NCBI GenBank assembly: GCA_017889345.1
Contig: JAGHEJ010000003.1
Coordinates: 26,905-90,904, forward strand
Reading direction: 5' to 3'
Length of the DNA: 64,000 nucleotides
DNA from: Clostridiales bacterium
GTDB taxonomy: Bacteria; Bacillota; Clostridia; Clostridiales; Clostridiaceae
The notes beneath the pieces were generated by a model. That model saw nothing but the letters and a program-made list of their open reading frames with translations, had not been told where the DNA came from and made no database searches. Position numbers and translations under genes: made by a program. Positions 16,227-25,497 of the stretch are shown here, piece by piece; positions within the stretch are counted from its first letter, which is position 1; each line of letters opens with the position of its first letter.

Positions 16227-18065
16227 TTATAATTTCTTACTATTAAGTTTAAATATGTAGGTTAAAATATCCGCAACCGCCTTATAAATTTCTTGAGGAA
16301 TTTCTCTATCAAGCTCAACATTTTTATAAATAAATCTTGCCAAATATTTATCTTCTACTATTGGAACATTATGCTCTTGTGCAATCTCTTTTATTCTGTA
16401 TGCCATGTGATTAATTCCTTTTGCAACAAGTTTCGGTGCCATATCTTCTCCTTGTTTATATCTAAGTGCAACAGATATATGAGTTGGATTTGTTATTATA
16501 ACTGACGAATCTTTTACATTTGACATCATGTTTTGCATAATAATTTGTTTTCCCATTTGTTTAATTTGAGCTTTAACTTCTGGATCTCCCTCTGTTTGTT
16601 TAAACTCATCTTTAACTTCTTGCTTTGTCATTTTCAATTTCTTTTTGTATCTAAATTTCTCAATTGCAAAATCTAAAACTCCAAGAACTCCAACTATCAT
16701 AAAAATTTTCATGAAGATTCCTTTAAAGATTGGAACTATTGAATCAAAACAATATTTTATACGAAGATTTGAAAGCCTAAAAAAATCTTCCAAATGATCA
16801 ACAATAAATTCGTAAGATATATAACACAAAATTCCAATTACAATAGAATCTCTAAATAAATCAAATAAAGATTTTAAACTAAATATATTTTTAAAAGTGC
16901 TAATAGGATTTGATTCTTTAAAGCTCGGCTTTAAAAGTTTTGGAGTTAACAAAAAACCTGTTTGAATAAGATTTCCAATCACTGCAAGAAGAACAAACAT
17001 AAGACTAGGCACAAGTATTATGATTAAAACTTTAAAAGTTAAATTCTTAAAAATATCCACCACGTCATACATTCCATAATTAAAAACAATTCCATCCCCA
17101 AGAAAATAAATCATAATTTCTTTGAGCTCTCCGATTATAAAATTCCTCATGAGTAAAACTCCCAAGATTCCCAAAAATGAAATAGCTGAAATTAAAAATG
17201 CAGATTTTGCAACATTTCCTTCTTCTCTCGTCTTCTTTAATTTTTGTGGTGTAGGCTCTTCTGTTTTATCATCGGAGAAAACAAAAAGAATTGGTGCAAA
17301 AGAGAAAAGTTTAAACATTAAATCATTAAAGTCAGTGTACATATTTAAAAATCTTGTGAAAATAAATTTTACACTTAAAATTAAAAGAGAGATTGTTACA
17401 GCAATCTTAAATGGAAAGCTAACAATTATCATATTTATTTTTGGAATTATTCTTGATATTATACCTAGAATAATATCTACAAAAATTAAAATCACAAAAA
17501 TTGGAAGAATTATCATAAATGAAGATTTAAAAATTGTAAAAGTCGCCTCAACAAAACTGCTTAAAACATCTCCAGTTATATTTAAATCCCCAATTTTTAT
17601 TCTGTTATAACTGTATATAAACGCTCTTATAAAATAATGGTGTCCATTTAACAAAATGAAAACCGTTAAAGATATCCAGTAAAAAAATTTCTCTATAATA
17701 CTTGAATTATTATTTGTCATTGGGTCAAACACTTGAGCTGAAGAAAATCCTCCTTGAGAATCTAAAATTGATCCAATTCCACTAAAAAGTTGAAATAATA
17801 AATTTACAAAAATTCCAAGAAGAACTCCAATAATTCCTTCTGAAAAAATTAAAAAAATATACTGCACCTCATTTTGTACAGTAATTTTTAAGTTTGGATA
17901 TATTGTTGAAAACAAAATAAATGAGAGAAAAAATGAAAAAATTATTTTGAAAATGTTATGTACTCCTTTTGGAAAAAAAACTGGTGAAACTACAATAAAT
18001 GCACTAACTCTTACCATAATTAAAAACAAAATTTTTAAATCTAATTCGTTAAACACAAAACTCAC
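16227..18065 (-). CDS. fliR-flhB: FliR-FlhB fusion, flagellar export membrane protein
   Basis: One 612-aa frame joins two export-gate subunits. Residues 1-255 are FliR, with about six membrane segments and the F-D-P-M-T-N-N region. Residues 260-612 are FlhB, starting at D-D-K-T-E-E-P-T-P-Q-K-L-K-K-T-R-E-E-G. The FlhB autocleavage motif N-P-T-H is at 525-528, so the substrate-specificity switch should work. No internal stop or ribosome site separates the halves. The same fusion is known in several clostridia. It follows fliQ with no gap. Confidence 0.96.
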   Translation of the reverse strand: MSFVFNELDLKILFLIMVRVSAFIVVSPVFFPKGVHNIFKIIFSFFLSFILFSTIYPNLKITVQNEVQYIFLIFSEGIIGVLLGIFVNLLFQLFSGIGSILDSQGGFSSAQVFDPMTNNNSSIIEKFFYWISLTVFILLNGHHYFIRAFIYSYNRIKIGDLNITGDVLSSFVEATFTIFKSSFMIILPIFVILIFVDIILGIISRIIPKINMIIVSFPFKIAVTISLLILSVKFIFTRFLNMYTDFNDLMFKLFSFAPILFVFSDDKTEEPTPQKLKKTREEGNVAKSAFLISAISFLGILGVLLMRNFIIGELKEIMIYFLGDGIVFNYGMYDVVDIFKNLTFKVLIIILVPSLMFVLLAVIGNLIQTGFLLTPKLLKPSFKESNPISTFKNIFSLKSLFDLFRDSIVIGILCYISYEFIVDHLEDFFRLSNLRIKYCFDSIVPIFKGIFMKIFMIVGVLGVLDFAIEKFRYKKKLKMTKQEVKDEFKQTEGDPEVKAQIKQMGKQIIMQNMMSNVKDSSVIITNPTHISVALRYKQGEDMAPKLVAKGINHMAYRIKEIAQEHNVPIVEDKYLARFIYKNVELDREIPQEIYKAVADILTYIFKLNSKKL

Positions 18066-18338
18066 CTAGCCAACTGTAATTTTCTTCACAATATCAAACA
18101 AAGTTTCTGTAAATATAATCATTTGTTTTATTATTGTAGGTGCCATTAAAATTCCCATAACTCCAAGAATCAAAAGTTTTGGAACAAAAGTTAAACTTTG
18201 ATCATTTAAATGTGTAACTGCCTGAATGATACTTATAAGAATTCCAATTATCATTGTAACCAACAAAAATGGAAGAGAGATTTTAAATCCAACAATCAAA
18301 GCTCTTTTTAAAACTCCTATTGCTAAGTTTTGACTCAT
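18066..18338 (-). CDS. fliQ: Flagellar export protein FliQ
   Basis: I use the ATG at 18338, where ATGA overlaps the fliP stop; an upstream in-frame extension would run into fliP. The 90-aa protein has two membrane hairpins with the conserved I-S-L-P-F-L-L-V-T-M-I-I-G and Q-A-V-T-H-L-N-D-Q-S-L-T-F-V-P-K segments. FliQ forms part of the FliPQR export channel. The stop abuts fliR-flhB. Confidence 0.95.
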   Translation of the reverse strand: MSQNLAIGVLKRALIVGFKISLPFLLVTMIIGILISIIQAVTHLNDQSLTFVPKLLILGVMGILMAPTIIKQMIIFTETLFDIVKKITVG

Positions 18339-19078
18339 TGTATCCCTCCAAAACTTAAAAATAGAGATTTGATTACAAGCTTCCATCCATCAACCAAAAC
18401 AATCAAAAGAATTTTAAATGGTAAAGAAATTATAGCTGGCGACACCATCATCATTCCCATTGCCATCAAAATACTTGCGATAACCATATCGATTACTAAA
18501 AATGGAATGAAAATTAAAAATCCAATTTGAAATGAAGTTTTTATTTCACTTAAAGCAAAAGCTGGCATAAGCGTTGTCATTGGAAGAGAAGCTGATAAAA
18601 TTTCTCCTTCATATTTTGAAAGCTCAATAAATAATTCCAAATCATCTTTTCTCGTTTGAGCAAACATAAACTCTTTAAGTGGAATTACACCTTTAGTGTA
18701 AGCCTCTTTAGTTGAAATTTCTTTGTTCATATAAGGAACAATTGCCTCTTTATTAATTCTTTGGCCAACAGGCATCATTATAAAAAATGTAAGCATCATT
18801 GATAATCCAATTAAAACTATACTTGGAATAGAGTTTTGAAGTCCTGAAGCATTTTTCAAAAAAGCAAAAGTTACAACTATTCTCGTAAAACTCGTTGTCA
18901 TTATAATAAGCATTGGCAATACCGTTAAAAGGGTTAAAAATATCATTAGCTCAACATTTTTATTTATAAATCCATCTACTCCACTATTTGAAAGCATGTT
19001 TGAAGCATTGACTTTGTGTTTTAAAAAAATTAAACACACAAAAGTTACAAACCCTATTCTCTTTATAAATTTTTTCAT
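18335..19078 (-). CDS. fliP: Flagellar export protein FliP
   Basis: The 247-aa protein starts with a cleavable-type signal, then four membrane segments with the family motifs M-T-S-F-T-R-I-V-V-T and the C-terminal M-G-M-M-M-V-S-P-A-I-I-S-L-P-F-K. FliP is the core of the export channel. ATG at 19078 has AAGGAG eight bases upstream; a GTG two codons earlier lies too close to it. The TGA stop overlaps the fliQ start, direct evidence that UGA terminates here. Confidence 0.95.
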   Translation of the reverse strand: MKKFIKRIGFVTFVCLIFLKHKVNASNMLSNSGVDGFINKNVELMIFLTLLTVLPMLIIMTTSFTRIVVTFAFLKNASGLQNSIPSIVLIGLSMMLTFFIMMPVGQRINKEAIVPYMNKEISTKEAYTKGVIPLKEFMFAQTRKDDLELFIELSKYEGEILSASLPMTTLMPAFALSEIKTSFQIGFLIFIPFLVIDMVIASILMAMGMMMVSPAIISLPFKILLIVLVDGWKLVIKSLFLSFGGIQ

Positions 19079-19083
19079 AACCA

Positions 19084-19359
19084 CTACTCCTTTTTAAGTA
19101 GTACGCTTCTTTTTGTTTGCAAATAATTACAAACCTCATGCTCATCTAAAGTTTCAAGTATTTTAAATTCATTGTTTGTTGAAGAGCATAAATAATATTT
19201 TTCCATAATTTTTATAACTAAAAGATGATTATCTTTAGATAAAGATAGTTTGCAAATAATTTTCATCAATTTGTTTTGTAATTCTATTCCCTTAAAATTA
19301 ATTTTTACGTACACAAAAATTAATACCAATAAAATTAAAATCAATGCAAATAAATTCAT
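19084..19359 (-). CDS. fliO: FliO-like flagellar assembly protein
   Basis: The 91-aa protein has one N-terminal membrane segment (about 3-20), then a small cytoplasmic domain with the FliO-style beta pattern K-L-S-L-S-K-D-N-H-L-L-V-I-K-I and Y-Y-L-C-S-S-T. FliO helps assemble the FliP complex. The assignment rests on topology, size and its place between fliL and fliP; the family is poorly conserved. Its stop overlaps the ribosome site of fliP. Confidence 0.75.
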   Translation of the reverse strand: MNLFALILILLVLIFVYVKINFKGIELQNKLMKIICKLSLSKDNHLLVIKIMEKYYLCSSTNNEFKILETLDEHEVCNYLQTKRSVLLKKE

Positions 19360-19379
19360 ATCAAAAATTCCTTTATCCT

Positions 19380-19835
19380 TTAATGGATTAACAAATTTGT
19401 GAAGTAAACAGAAATGATTGTATTATCTTCAAGTATTGAATCTATTTTCGCTTTTAAATCTTGTTTTAATTTTTCCATTCCTTCAGTACTTTCAATTTGC
19501 TGAGCCGTCGTCTGTTTAAAAATTGAAATAATTCCATCTTTTATTTTGTATGTATTTAGCGTTAAATCTTCTAAAATATCCTTGTCTTTTCCATCGTAAG
19601 TTATTGCTAGAGCAAACTTTGCATATTTTTTCATGGATGGATCATCTATATTAACTATAATTTCATCTAACATTAAAACTTCTTCTTGAACCTTAACTTC
19701 TCCACCATCTTTCTTTGAGATTAATAAAAATCCAACAACTCCAACAGCTAAAACGACAACTAACAATAGAATAACTACTATTATTATTAACCCTTTATTT
19801 GATTTCTTTCCGCCTTCTTTATCTTTCTTTGCCAT
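19380..19835 (-). CDS. fliL: Flagellar basal-body-associated protein FliL
   Basis: The 151-aa product has a Lys/Gly-rich cytoplasmic start, one membrane helix (about 15-37), and an external domain with L-D-E-I-I-V-N-I and Y-A-K-F-A-L-A-I, typical of FliL. FliL rings the stator and supports torque. It is three bases downstream of motB and followed by fliO, so it is part of the same operon. Confidence 0.92.
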   Translation of the reverse strand: MAKKDKEGGKKSNKGLIIIVVILLLVVVLAVGVVGFLLISKKDGGEVKVQEEVLMLDEIIVNIDDPSMKKYAKFALAITYDGKDKDILEDLTLNTYKIKDGIISIFKQTTAQQIESTEGMEKLKQDLKAKIDSILEDNTIISVYFTNLLIH

Positions 19836-19837
19836 CT

Positions 19838-20569
19838 TTAACTCCCTTCTGACTTATTCAAAATTAAAATATTAACACGTCTATTTCTTGCTTTATTTTC
19901 TGCCGTATCATTTGAAACAATAGGTCTAAACTCTCCATATCCTTGAGCTGAAATTCTCGTAGGATTAACTCCAGCATTTTCAACTAAAAATCTCGTTACA
20001 ACAACTGCTCTTGCTGTTGACAATTCCCAGTTACTTGCAAACATATAAGTGTGAATTGGAAGATTGTCCGTATGACCTTCTATAATAATTTGATTATCTA
20101 TTTCGTTTAAAACCGCTGCAATGTCTAATAAAACTTCCTTACTCTCAGCTTTTAAATCAGCACTTCCAGATTGAAATAATAGAGAGTCAACAAGAATTAC
20201 AGAAACTCCACGCTCAACTTTCTCAACTGAAACATAATCTTGAAGACCTTTTTGTTCTATAATTTGATTTAAAAGTTGAAGAAGCGATGCTTGTTGCTCT
20301 TCTTCCTGAGATTGCTGTGCACTTTGAGTATCTTCTCCGCTGTTCATTAAAACGTCATCTCCAACACCTTCACCCATTATTGGATTATTTCCTCCACCGT
20401 TAAAAACATTATTAAACGCACTAGTTAATGCTTGCTCTTTCTTCTCATCTATTGTTGACATTGAAAAAAGCAATATAAAAAATACCATGAGTAGAGTCAT
20501 AGCATCAGAGAAGGTTACCATCCACTCAGGAGCTCCTCCCCCTTGTTCTTCTTCCTTCTTCTTACCCAT
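19838..20569 (-). CDS. motB: Flagellar motor stator protein MotB
   Basis: The 243-aa protein has a basic N-terminus, then P-E-W-M-V-T-F-S-D-A-M-T-L-L-M with the proton-channel aspartate at D22 in the single membrane helix. The C-terminal OmpA-like peptidoglycan-binding domain (about 120-238) shows I-I-I-E-G-H-T-D-N, N-W-E-L-S-T-A-R-A and G-Y-G-E-F-R-P. With MotA it forms the ion-driven stator anchored to the wall. A Gln/Glu-rich linker is near 75-92. Confidence 0.96.
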   Translation of the reverse strand: MGKKKEEEQGGGAPEWMVTFSDAMTLLMVFFILLFSMSTIDEKKEQALTSAFNNVFNGGGNNPIMGEGVGDDVLMNSGEDTQSAQQSQEEEQQASLLQLLNQIIEQKGLQDYVSVEKVERGVSVILVDSLLFQSGSADLKAESKEVLLDIAAVLNEIDNQIIIEGHTDNLPIHTYMFASNWELSTARAVVVTRFLVENAGVNPTRISAQGYGEFRPIVSNDTAENKARNRRVNILILNKSEGS

Positions 20570-20583
20570 AAAATTATTTCACC

Positions 20584-21387
20584 TCATCTCTTAGCATTTT
20601 TCATTTTCTCTTCTAAAGATGCTTTCTCTTGTTCTGTTAAATATGTACCTAAAATTTCTTGCATCATCTTTGGAGTATATCCAGTTCGTATACATTTCAT
20701 CGCTCTATATTGAAGAGTCATATACTCAATTATTTTTGATGAATTTAAAGATATTTTATCTGCAAGAGGAAGAAATATTAAGTTTGCTATAATTGCTCCA
20801 TATAAAGTTGTTATAAGAGCAACGGCCATACCTGCAACAAGTTTTGTAATATCTTCCATATTTCCAAGAAGTTGAATAAGACCAACAAGTGTACCTATCA
20901 TTCCAAAAGCTGGTGCATACGCTCCCCACTGTTTAAAAAATTTTGAACCTTGCTTTATTCTCTCTTCTTCATTTTCAATTTCAGTTTCAAGAATTGCTAC
21001 TAGCGCATCTTCTTCCGCTCCATCAACTATAAGTTTTATTCCATGCTTTAAAAATTCATCGTCCATATTTTCAAGTTCACTTTCAAGAGAAAGCATTCCC
21101 TCTTTACGTGCCTTTTTCGAAAGTTCTATGATTTGTTCAATGAATTCTACCTTGTCTTTATTTGTATCTCTAGTTACGATGTTCATGTACTTTCCTATGC
21201 TTTTAATTTCATTCATAGAAAAACTAACAAGCATTGCCGCAAAAGATCCCCCAAGAACAATTACTAATGATTTAAAATCAATAAAAGCCATAAGGGAAGT
21301 TCCAGCTCCACTCATTGCATATAAAAGCATAGCAATACCAACAACAATTCCAATAATACTTAAACTATCTTTCTTCATTCCGCTCAC
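20584..21387 (-). CDS. motA: Flagellar motor stator protein MotA
   Basis: The 267-aa membrane protein has four helices, the cytoplasmic loop that contacts the rotor, and the conserved W-G-A-Y-A-P-A-F-G-M-I-G-T-L-V-G-L-I segment. It is the first gene of the flagellar operon. The TGA stop lies within the ribosome site of motB; reading through would run out of frame into motB, so UGA is a true stop. I found no convincing sigmaA or sigma-28 promoter in the roughly 100 bases upstream. Confidence 0.96.
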   Translation of the reverse strand: MSGMKKDSLSIIGIVVGIAMLLYAMSGAGTSLMAFIDFKSLVIVLGGSFAAMLVSFSMNEIKSIGKYMNIVTRDTNKDKVEFIEQIIELSKKARKEGMLSLESELENMDDEFLKHGIKLIVDGAEEDALVAILETEIENEEERIKQGSKFFKQWGAYAPAFGMIGTLVGLIQLLGNMEDITKLVAGMAVALITTLYGAIIANLIFLPLADKISLNSSKIIEYMTLQYRAMKCIRTGYTPKMMQEILGTYLTEQEKASLEEKMKNAKR

Positions 21388-21481
21388 TTCCTTTATAATG
21401 TAATTAATATGGTATTAGTATTGGTGGAAACTTTTATTATATTCAATTTGTGGATATGGAATTATTTCCAATATTATTAAT

Positions 21482-21511
21482 AAAAAAAGTGCATACATCT
21501 CTGCATGCACT
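21482..21511 (-). terminator. Terminator after the HD hydrolase gene
   Basis: A 7-bp stem (AGTGCAT with ATGCACT) with a 9-base loop is followed by seven T on the - strand. It separates the HD gene from motA. Confidence 0.75.
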
Positions 21512-22050
21512 TAAATATTTTTTAAGCTTTCAAATATTTCTATAAACTCTCTTTCCACTTCTTCAAAATCTCTTTTACGTAAATCAAGTTGTGAAATATT
21601 TTTGTTGTTTTCATCACCTAAATTTATTCCCATTAACTCTTTAAATTCAACATGTAACATACAATCATCTACACTATCGATAAACTTTCTTTCATCTTCT
21701 GTTAATTCTTCTCCCAAAAATTTATCATAAATCTTATCTTGAAGTTTCTTCTCTATGATTTTATATTCAGGTAAATTTCCTTTAACTGGTCTTGTTATAT
21801 CCGAAAGATAAGCTTCACTTCCATCGTGTAAAAGACACGCTAGTTGAACCTTCTTTGAATAATTTCTAGCTTTCGCTTCTTTATAACAATTTATAGAATG
21901 TTGTGCAACTGAGAAGAAATATTTAAGATGTCCGTTTGCTCGAGAAACAAGTGAAAGAGCGTGAGCAATATCTCTTATATCTATATCTTCAGTTCTTGGA
22001 TCAAGCGGATAAAATTTTAATCCCAAATATGTGTATATATAACTTGACAT
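21511..22050 (-). CDS. HD-domain hydrolase, YfbR-like nucleotidase type
   Basis: I start at ATG 22050, seven bases after GGAGGA; an upstream TTG lies on that site itself. The 179-aa protein carries the HD metal motifs: H in V-A-Q-H-S (about 49), H-D in L-L-H-D-G-S-E-A-Y, and a later S-V-D-D. The context S-D-I-T-R-P-V-K resembles YfbR-like 5'-deoxynucleotidases. Such enzymes hydrolyse phosphate esters of nucleotides; the substrate here is inferred. Confidence 0.82.
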   Translation of the reverse strand: MSSYIYTYLGLKFYPLDPRTEDIDIRDIAHALSLVSRANGHLKYFFSVAQHSINCYKEAKARNYSKKVQLACLLHDGSEAYLSDITRPVKGNLPEYKIIEKKLQDKIYDKFLGEELTEDERKFIDSVDDCMLHVEFKELMGINLGDENNKNISQLDLRKRDFEEVEREFIEIFESLKNI

Positions 22051-22110
22051 AATAATTTCCTCCAATCATTATAATAAGATCAATTATAACATTTTAAATT
22101 CCCATGAACA

Positions 22111-22143
22111 AAAAAATAGGAAGATTTTTAAATTAATCTTCCC
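22111..22143 (-). terminator. Terminator of hcp
   Basis: An 8-bp stem (GGAAGATT with AATCTTCC) and 8-base loop is followed on the - strand by TA and seven T, 11 bases after the hcp stop. Confidence 0.8.
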
Positions 22144-22153
22144 TAAAAATTTT

Positions 22154-23725
22154 TTAAATAGTTGATATGTTAAAATTCTCTACTAAAAAGTTTTTAATAT
22201 TTGGTGATAAAAATGCTGGTAAAGTTGGACCTAATTTAATATTTTTAACTCCAAGATAAAGAAGAGATAATAAAACTATAACTGCTTTTTGCTCATACCA
22301 TGCTATGTCGTATTTAATTGGAAGATCATTTATGTCATCAACTCCTAACTCTTCTTTAAGTCTTAAAGCAATTTTCACCAATGAATATGAATCATTACAT
22401 TGCCCTGCATCTAAAACTCTAGGAATTCCATTAACATCTCCAAGATCTAATTTGTTGTATCTATATTTAGCACATCCCGCTGTTAAAATTATAGATTCTT
22501 TTGGAAAAGATTTTGCAAGGTTTGTGTAATACTCTCTTGATTTCATTCTTCCATCACAGCCCGCCATTACAACAAACTCTTTAATGCTTCCATTTTTTAT
22601 ATTTTCAACAACCTTATCAATTAAAGAAATAACTTGATGATGAGCAAATCCCCCAATTATTTTTCCATTTTCAATTTCTGTTGGAGAACTACACTTTTTA
22701 GCCATCTCTATAACTTCTGAAAAATCTATTTTCCCATCTTCATCTTTATAAAGATGTTTACATCCACTATATCCTGAAGCTCCTAATGTGAAAATTCTAT
22801 TTTTAACTTCCTCATCTCTTGGTGGAACAATACAATTTGTTGTAAATACAATTGGTCCATTAAAAGTTTTAAACTCTTCTAGTTGTTTATGCCATGCGTT
22901 TCCATAATTTCCATAAAGATTATCGTACTCTTTAAACTTTGGATAAAAATGAGCTGGAAGCATTTCGCTGTGAGTATAAACATCAACTCCACTTCCTTTT
23001 GTTTGCTCAAGTAATTGCTCTAAATCATTTAAATCATGTCCAGAAATTAAAATTCCAGGTCTATTTCTCGTACCAATATTAATTTCTGTTATCTCTGGAT
23101 TTCCATATGAAGTTGTATTTGCTTCGTCTAGAAGTGCCATTGCTTTAACTCCAAACTCTCCAACTTTCATAGACAATTCTATTAATTCATCAAGAGTTAT
23201 CTCTTTATTTGAAATTTTACTTAATGATTCATATATAAAATCATAAATTGAATAATCTTGTTTATTTAAATTTTTAGCATGACTCGTGTATGCAGCCATT
23301 CCTTTTATTCCATACAAAATTAATTCTTTAAGTGAACGAATATCTTCATTTTTTTCACTTAAAACTCCAATCTCTTCAGCCTTCTTTAATATCTCTTCTT
23401 TTGTCATGTTTGTGCAATTACAATTACATGAACCTTGAAGCTCACCTTTTATTGAAAGATTTTTCCTAATTTGTTTAACTATCGCCTCTTCATCAAAATT
23501 TGCATTAGTTATGCTCATAAAAAGAGATCTTAAAATATTTTGATTAATATCATCTATATCTTTTGAAGAAATATTTTTCTCCACTATTAATTTTGAAATT
23601 TTCTTTGTAGTAAAAGTTAAAAAATCAAGAAGCTTTGCTACATTTTCATTTTTTCCACAAATTCCTATGATTGTACAACCAATTCCCTTTGAAGCTTCTT
23701 GACATTGATAACAAAACATTGACAT
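22154..23725 (-). CDS. hcp: Hydroxylamine reductase / hybrid-cluster protein
   Basis: The 523-aa protein binds a cubane and a hybrid Fe-S-O cluster and reduces hydroxylamine or nitric oxide in nitrosative and oxidative stress. The N-terminal cluster ligands are C5, C8, C17 and C23. Later H-D-L-N-D, N-C-I-V-P-P, S-G-C-K-H and G-C-A-K-Y-R-Y motifs supply hybrid-cluster ligands. The short N-terminus matches the class found in anaerobes. It is divergent from a Crp/Fnr regulator with a palindrome between them. Confidence 0.96.
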   Translation of the reverse strand: MSMFCYQCQEASKGIGCTIIGICGKNENVAKLLDFLTFTTKKISKLIVEKNISSKDIDDINQNILRSLFMSITNANFDEEAIVKQIRKNLSIKGELQGSCNCNCTNMTKEEILKKAEEIGVLSEKNEDIRSLKELILYGIKGMAAYTSHAKNLNKQDYSIYDFIYESLSKISNKEITLDELIELSMKVGEFGVKAMALLDEANTTSYGNPEITEINIGTRNRPGILISGHDLNDLEQLLEQTKGSGVDVYTHSEMLPAHFYPKFKEYDNLYGNYGNAWHKQLEEFKTFNGPIVFTTNCIVPPRDEEVKNRIFTLGASGYSGCKHLYKDEDGKIDFSEVIEMAKKCSSPTEIENGKIIGGFAHHQVISLIDKVVENIKNGSIKEFVVMAGCDGRMKSREYYTNLAKSFPKESIILTAGCAKYRYNKLDLGDVNGIPRVLDAGQCNDSYSLVKIALRLKEELGVDDINDLPIKYDIAWYEQKAVIVLLSLLYLGVKNIKLGPTLPAFLSPNIKNFLVENFNISTI

Positions 23726-23754
23726 AAATCTCCTCCGAAATTGAATTTTGAAAT

Positions 23755-23804
23755 TATTTATAGTATACTAACTCTTAAAAAATAAAACTGTAACAGGAGT
23801 TACA
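23755..23804 (-). promoter_or_regulatory. hcp promoter with Crp/Fnr-type operator
   Basis: The palindrome TGTAAC-AGGA-GTTACA occupies 23789-23804. The hcp -10 box TATACT lies at 23767-23762, so the operator centre falls near -41 from the expected start, the usual place for activation by Crp/Fnr proteins. The AGGAG of the same site is the ribosome site of the + strand regulator gene, so its own expression should also be affected. Confidence 0.65.
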
Positions 23805-23809
23805 CTCAT

Positions 23810-24463
23810 ATGAATTTTGAAAAACTTCTAAATAATTCCCTATTTTTAAATTGCAATAAAGAATCAATTAAAAATATTTTATCTCTAGATAAAATTATGG
23901 AAAAATCCTATAAAAAAGACTCAATTATCGTTCAAGAAGGAGATGAGTGTAAATTTATTAGCTTTATAATTGAAGGATGTATTTACATAAGTGAAATTTC
24001 TAAAGATGGAGACATTCTCCACATTAAACAATACGCTCAAAACGAACCTTTTGGATGCGCTCTTTATAAAGCAAAAAGAAAAGGATATCCTTTTACCTTA
24101 ATTGCTTGTGAAGACTCAAAACTTATTCATATTCCTTTTGAACAAATAGAATTACTTATTAAACATGATGAAACTTTTAGAAATAATTTTATTTCATGTA
24201 TCTCAGATAACATTTTTGTTTTAAGAGATAAAATCAAAGTACTTTCTCAAAAAGATATAAGATCAAAACTTCTATTATATTTGTCCTCAAACGAAAAAAA
24301 TGGTATGACCAAAATTAATCATACCAAAACAGAATTATCCAAAATTTTAGGAATTGCTCGTGGCTCTATCTCAAGAGAACTTAAAAAAATGGAAGAAGAG
24401 AACATAATCTCTTTCATTGACAAAAATAAAATCAAAATACTTAACTACAATTTATATCCTTAA
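23810..24463 (+). CDS. Crp/Fnr family transcriptional regulator, likely of hcp
   Basis: The 217-aa protein has an N-terminal cyclic-nucleotide-binding-type barrel (about 15-120, with I-V-Q-E-G-D-E-C-K and P-F-G-C-A-L) and a C-terminal winged helix with T-E-L-S-K-I-L-G-I-A-R-G-S-I-S-R-E-L. There is no cysteine cluster like that of Fnr. Divergence from hcp and the shared operator point to an HcpR-like nitrosative-stress regulator. The end overlaps the convergent acetyltransferase gene by 23 bases. Confidence 0.88.
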   Translation: MNFEKLLNNSLFLNCNKESIKNILSLDKIMEKSYKKDSIIVQEGDECKFISFIIEGCIYISEISKDGDILHIKQYAQNEPFGCALYKAKRKGYPFTLIACEDSKLIHIPFEQIELLIKHDETFRNNFISCISDNIFVLRDKIKVLSQKDIRSKLLLYLSSNEKNGMTKINHTKTELSKILGIARGSISRELKKMEEENIISFIDKNKIKILNYNLYP

Positions 24464-25055
24464 AATATTCTTCTCTCATGTTCATCCAATATTCTTTATC
24501 TTTATCAGTACTCTCCCTTATAACTTTAGCAGGATTTCCTCCAACAATTGTACTAGGTGGAACATCTTTAACAACAACAGAACCTGATGCAACTATGGAG
24601 CCTTTTCCAATTTTAACTCCAGGATTTATAACAGAATTTCCTCCAATCCAAACATCATCTTCAATAATAACAGATTTTCCATATTCAAGATAAGAATTGC
24701 GAACAAAAGCATCAATAGGATGAGTTGCTGAATATATGCCAACTCTTGGAGCAAACATTACATTGTTTCCAATTTTGACATTACATATATCTAGAATTAT
24801 GCAATCATAATTTGCATAAAAATTTTCACCAACTTCTATGTTATATCCATAATCACATTTAAATGTTGGAGTTATATAAATATTTTCTCCACAACTTTTG
24901 AAAAGCTTTTTCAATATCTCATTTCTCTCTTCTTGAGTTTTTACTTCAAAATTATATTTATAACATAATTCACTTGCTCTTTTTCTATCTTGGACAAGTT
25001 CTTCATCTGATGAGTCATATAATTTTCCAGAAATCATTTTCTCCTTTTCACTCAT
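24441..25055 (-). CDS. Sugar O-acetyltransferase, left-handed beta-helix type
   Basis: The 204-aa protein matches maltose/galactoside O-acetyltransferases (NodL/LacA/Maa). The N-terminal M-x-x-G-K-L-Y-D and hexapeptide repeats such as I-G-N-N-V-M-F-A-P-R-V and G-K-G-S-I-V-A-S-G-S-V-V are visible. The catalytic histidine is in A-T-H-P-I-D. It transfers acetyl from acetyl-CoA to a sugar hydroxyl; the sugar is unknown. It is last in a probable operon with purB and the thioesterase. Confidence 0.88.
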   Translation of the reverse strand: MSEKEKMISGKLYDSSDEELVQDRKRASELCYKYNFEVKTQEERNEILKKLFKSCGENIYITPTFKCDYGYNIEVGENFYANYDCIILDICNVKIGNNVMFAPRVGIYSATHPIDAFVRNSYLEYGKSVIIEDDVWIGGNSVINPGVKIGKGSIVASGSVVVKDVPPSTIVGGNPAKVIRESTDKDKEYWMNMREEYFKDINCS

Positions 25056-25072
25056 AATAAATCTCCTTAAAA

Positions 25073-25480
25073 CTACAAGTTTGAATAAACATCATAAAGT
25101 TTTTGAAGTTTTGAGTCCATTCTAACTGGAGAAAATTTTTCCTTATCAACACAAACAATAGTTACAAAAGCAGAAACCTTAACCTCATCTCTGTCATTTA
25201 ATATTGTTTGTTTGTAAATTGTCTTTATCTTTGTACATTTATAAACTTCCGTTTCAACTCTAATTTTTTCTCCATATCTAGCTGGACTTAAAAATTTTAT
25301 GTCCATTGAGTAAACTGGAAATAAATACCCATCTTTTTCAAAGTCCATCATATCAAAGCCCACATCTTTTAAAAAATTTGTTCTTCCGATTTCCATCCAA
25401 ACAAGATAGTTAGAATGATAAACAACTCCCATTTGATCAGTTTCAGAATATCTCACTTCAATTTCTCTTATTGATTTCAA
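25073..25480 (-). CDS. Acyl-CoA thioesterase, YbgC/4HBT hotdog family
   Basis: The 135-aa hotdog protein has the family motif R-Y-S-E-T-D-Q-M-G-V-V-Y-H-S-N-Y (about 9-24) with the active-site aspartate at D15, and L-S-P-A-R-Y-G-E later. It hydrolyses acyl-CoA thioesters; the chain preference cannot be read from sequence. It lies 17 bases after purB and 17 bases before the acetyltransferase, so it is co-transcribed with both. Confidence 0.88.
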   Translation of the reverse strand: MKSIREIEVRYSETDQMGVVYHSNYLVWMEIGRTNFLKDVGFDMMDFEKDGYLFPVYSMDIKFLSPARYGEKIRVETEVYKCTKIKTIYKQTILNDRDEVKVSAFVTIVCVDKEKFSPVRMDSKLQKLYDVYSNL

Positions 25481-25497
25481 ATTATTCCTCCTAAAAA

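Noticed and set aside
17122..17610. 162-codon open frame on the + strand opposite fliR-flhB
   Set aside because: It is antisense to a well-supported fused gene, has no ribosome site or recognisable domain, and is expected by chance in AT-rich sequence.
16227..18065. FliR-FlhB as a novel fusion or an assembly artefact
   Set aside because: The fusion is already known in clostridia, both halves are complete and the N-P-T-H cleavage site is intact.
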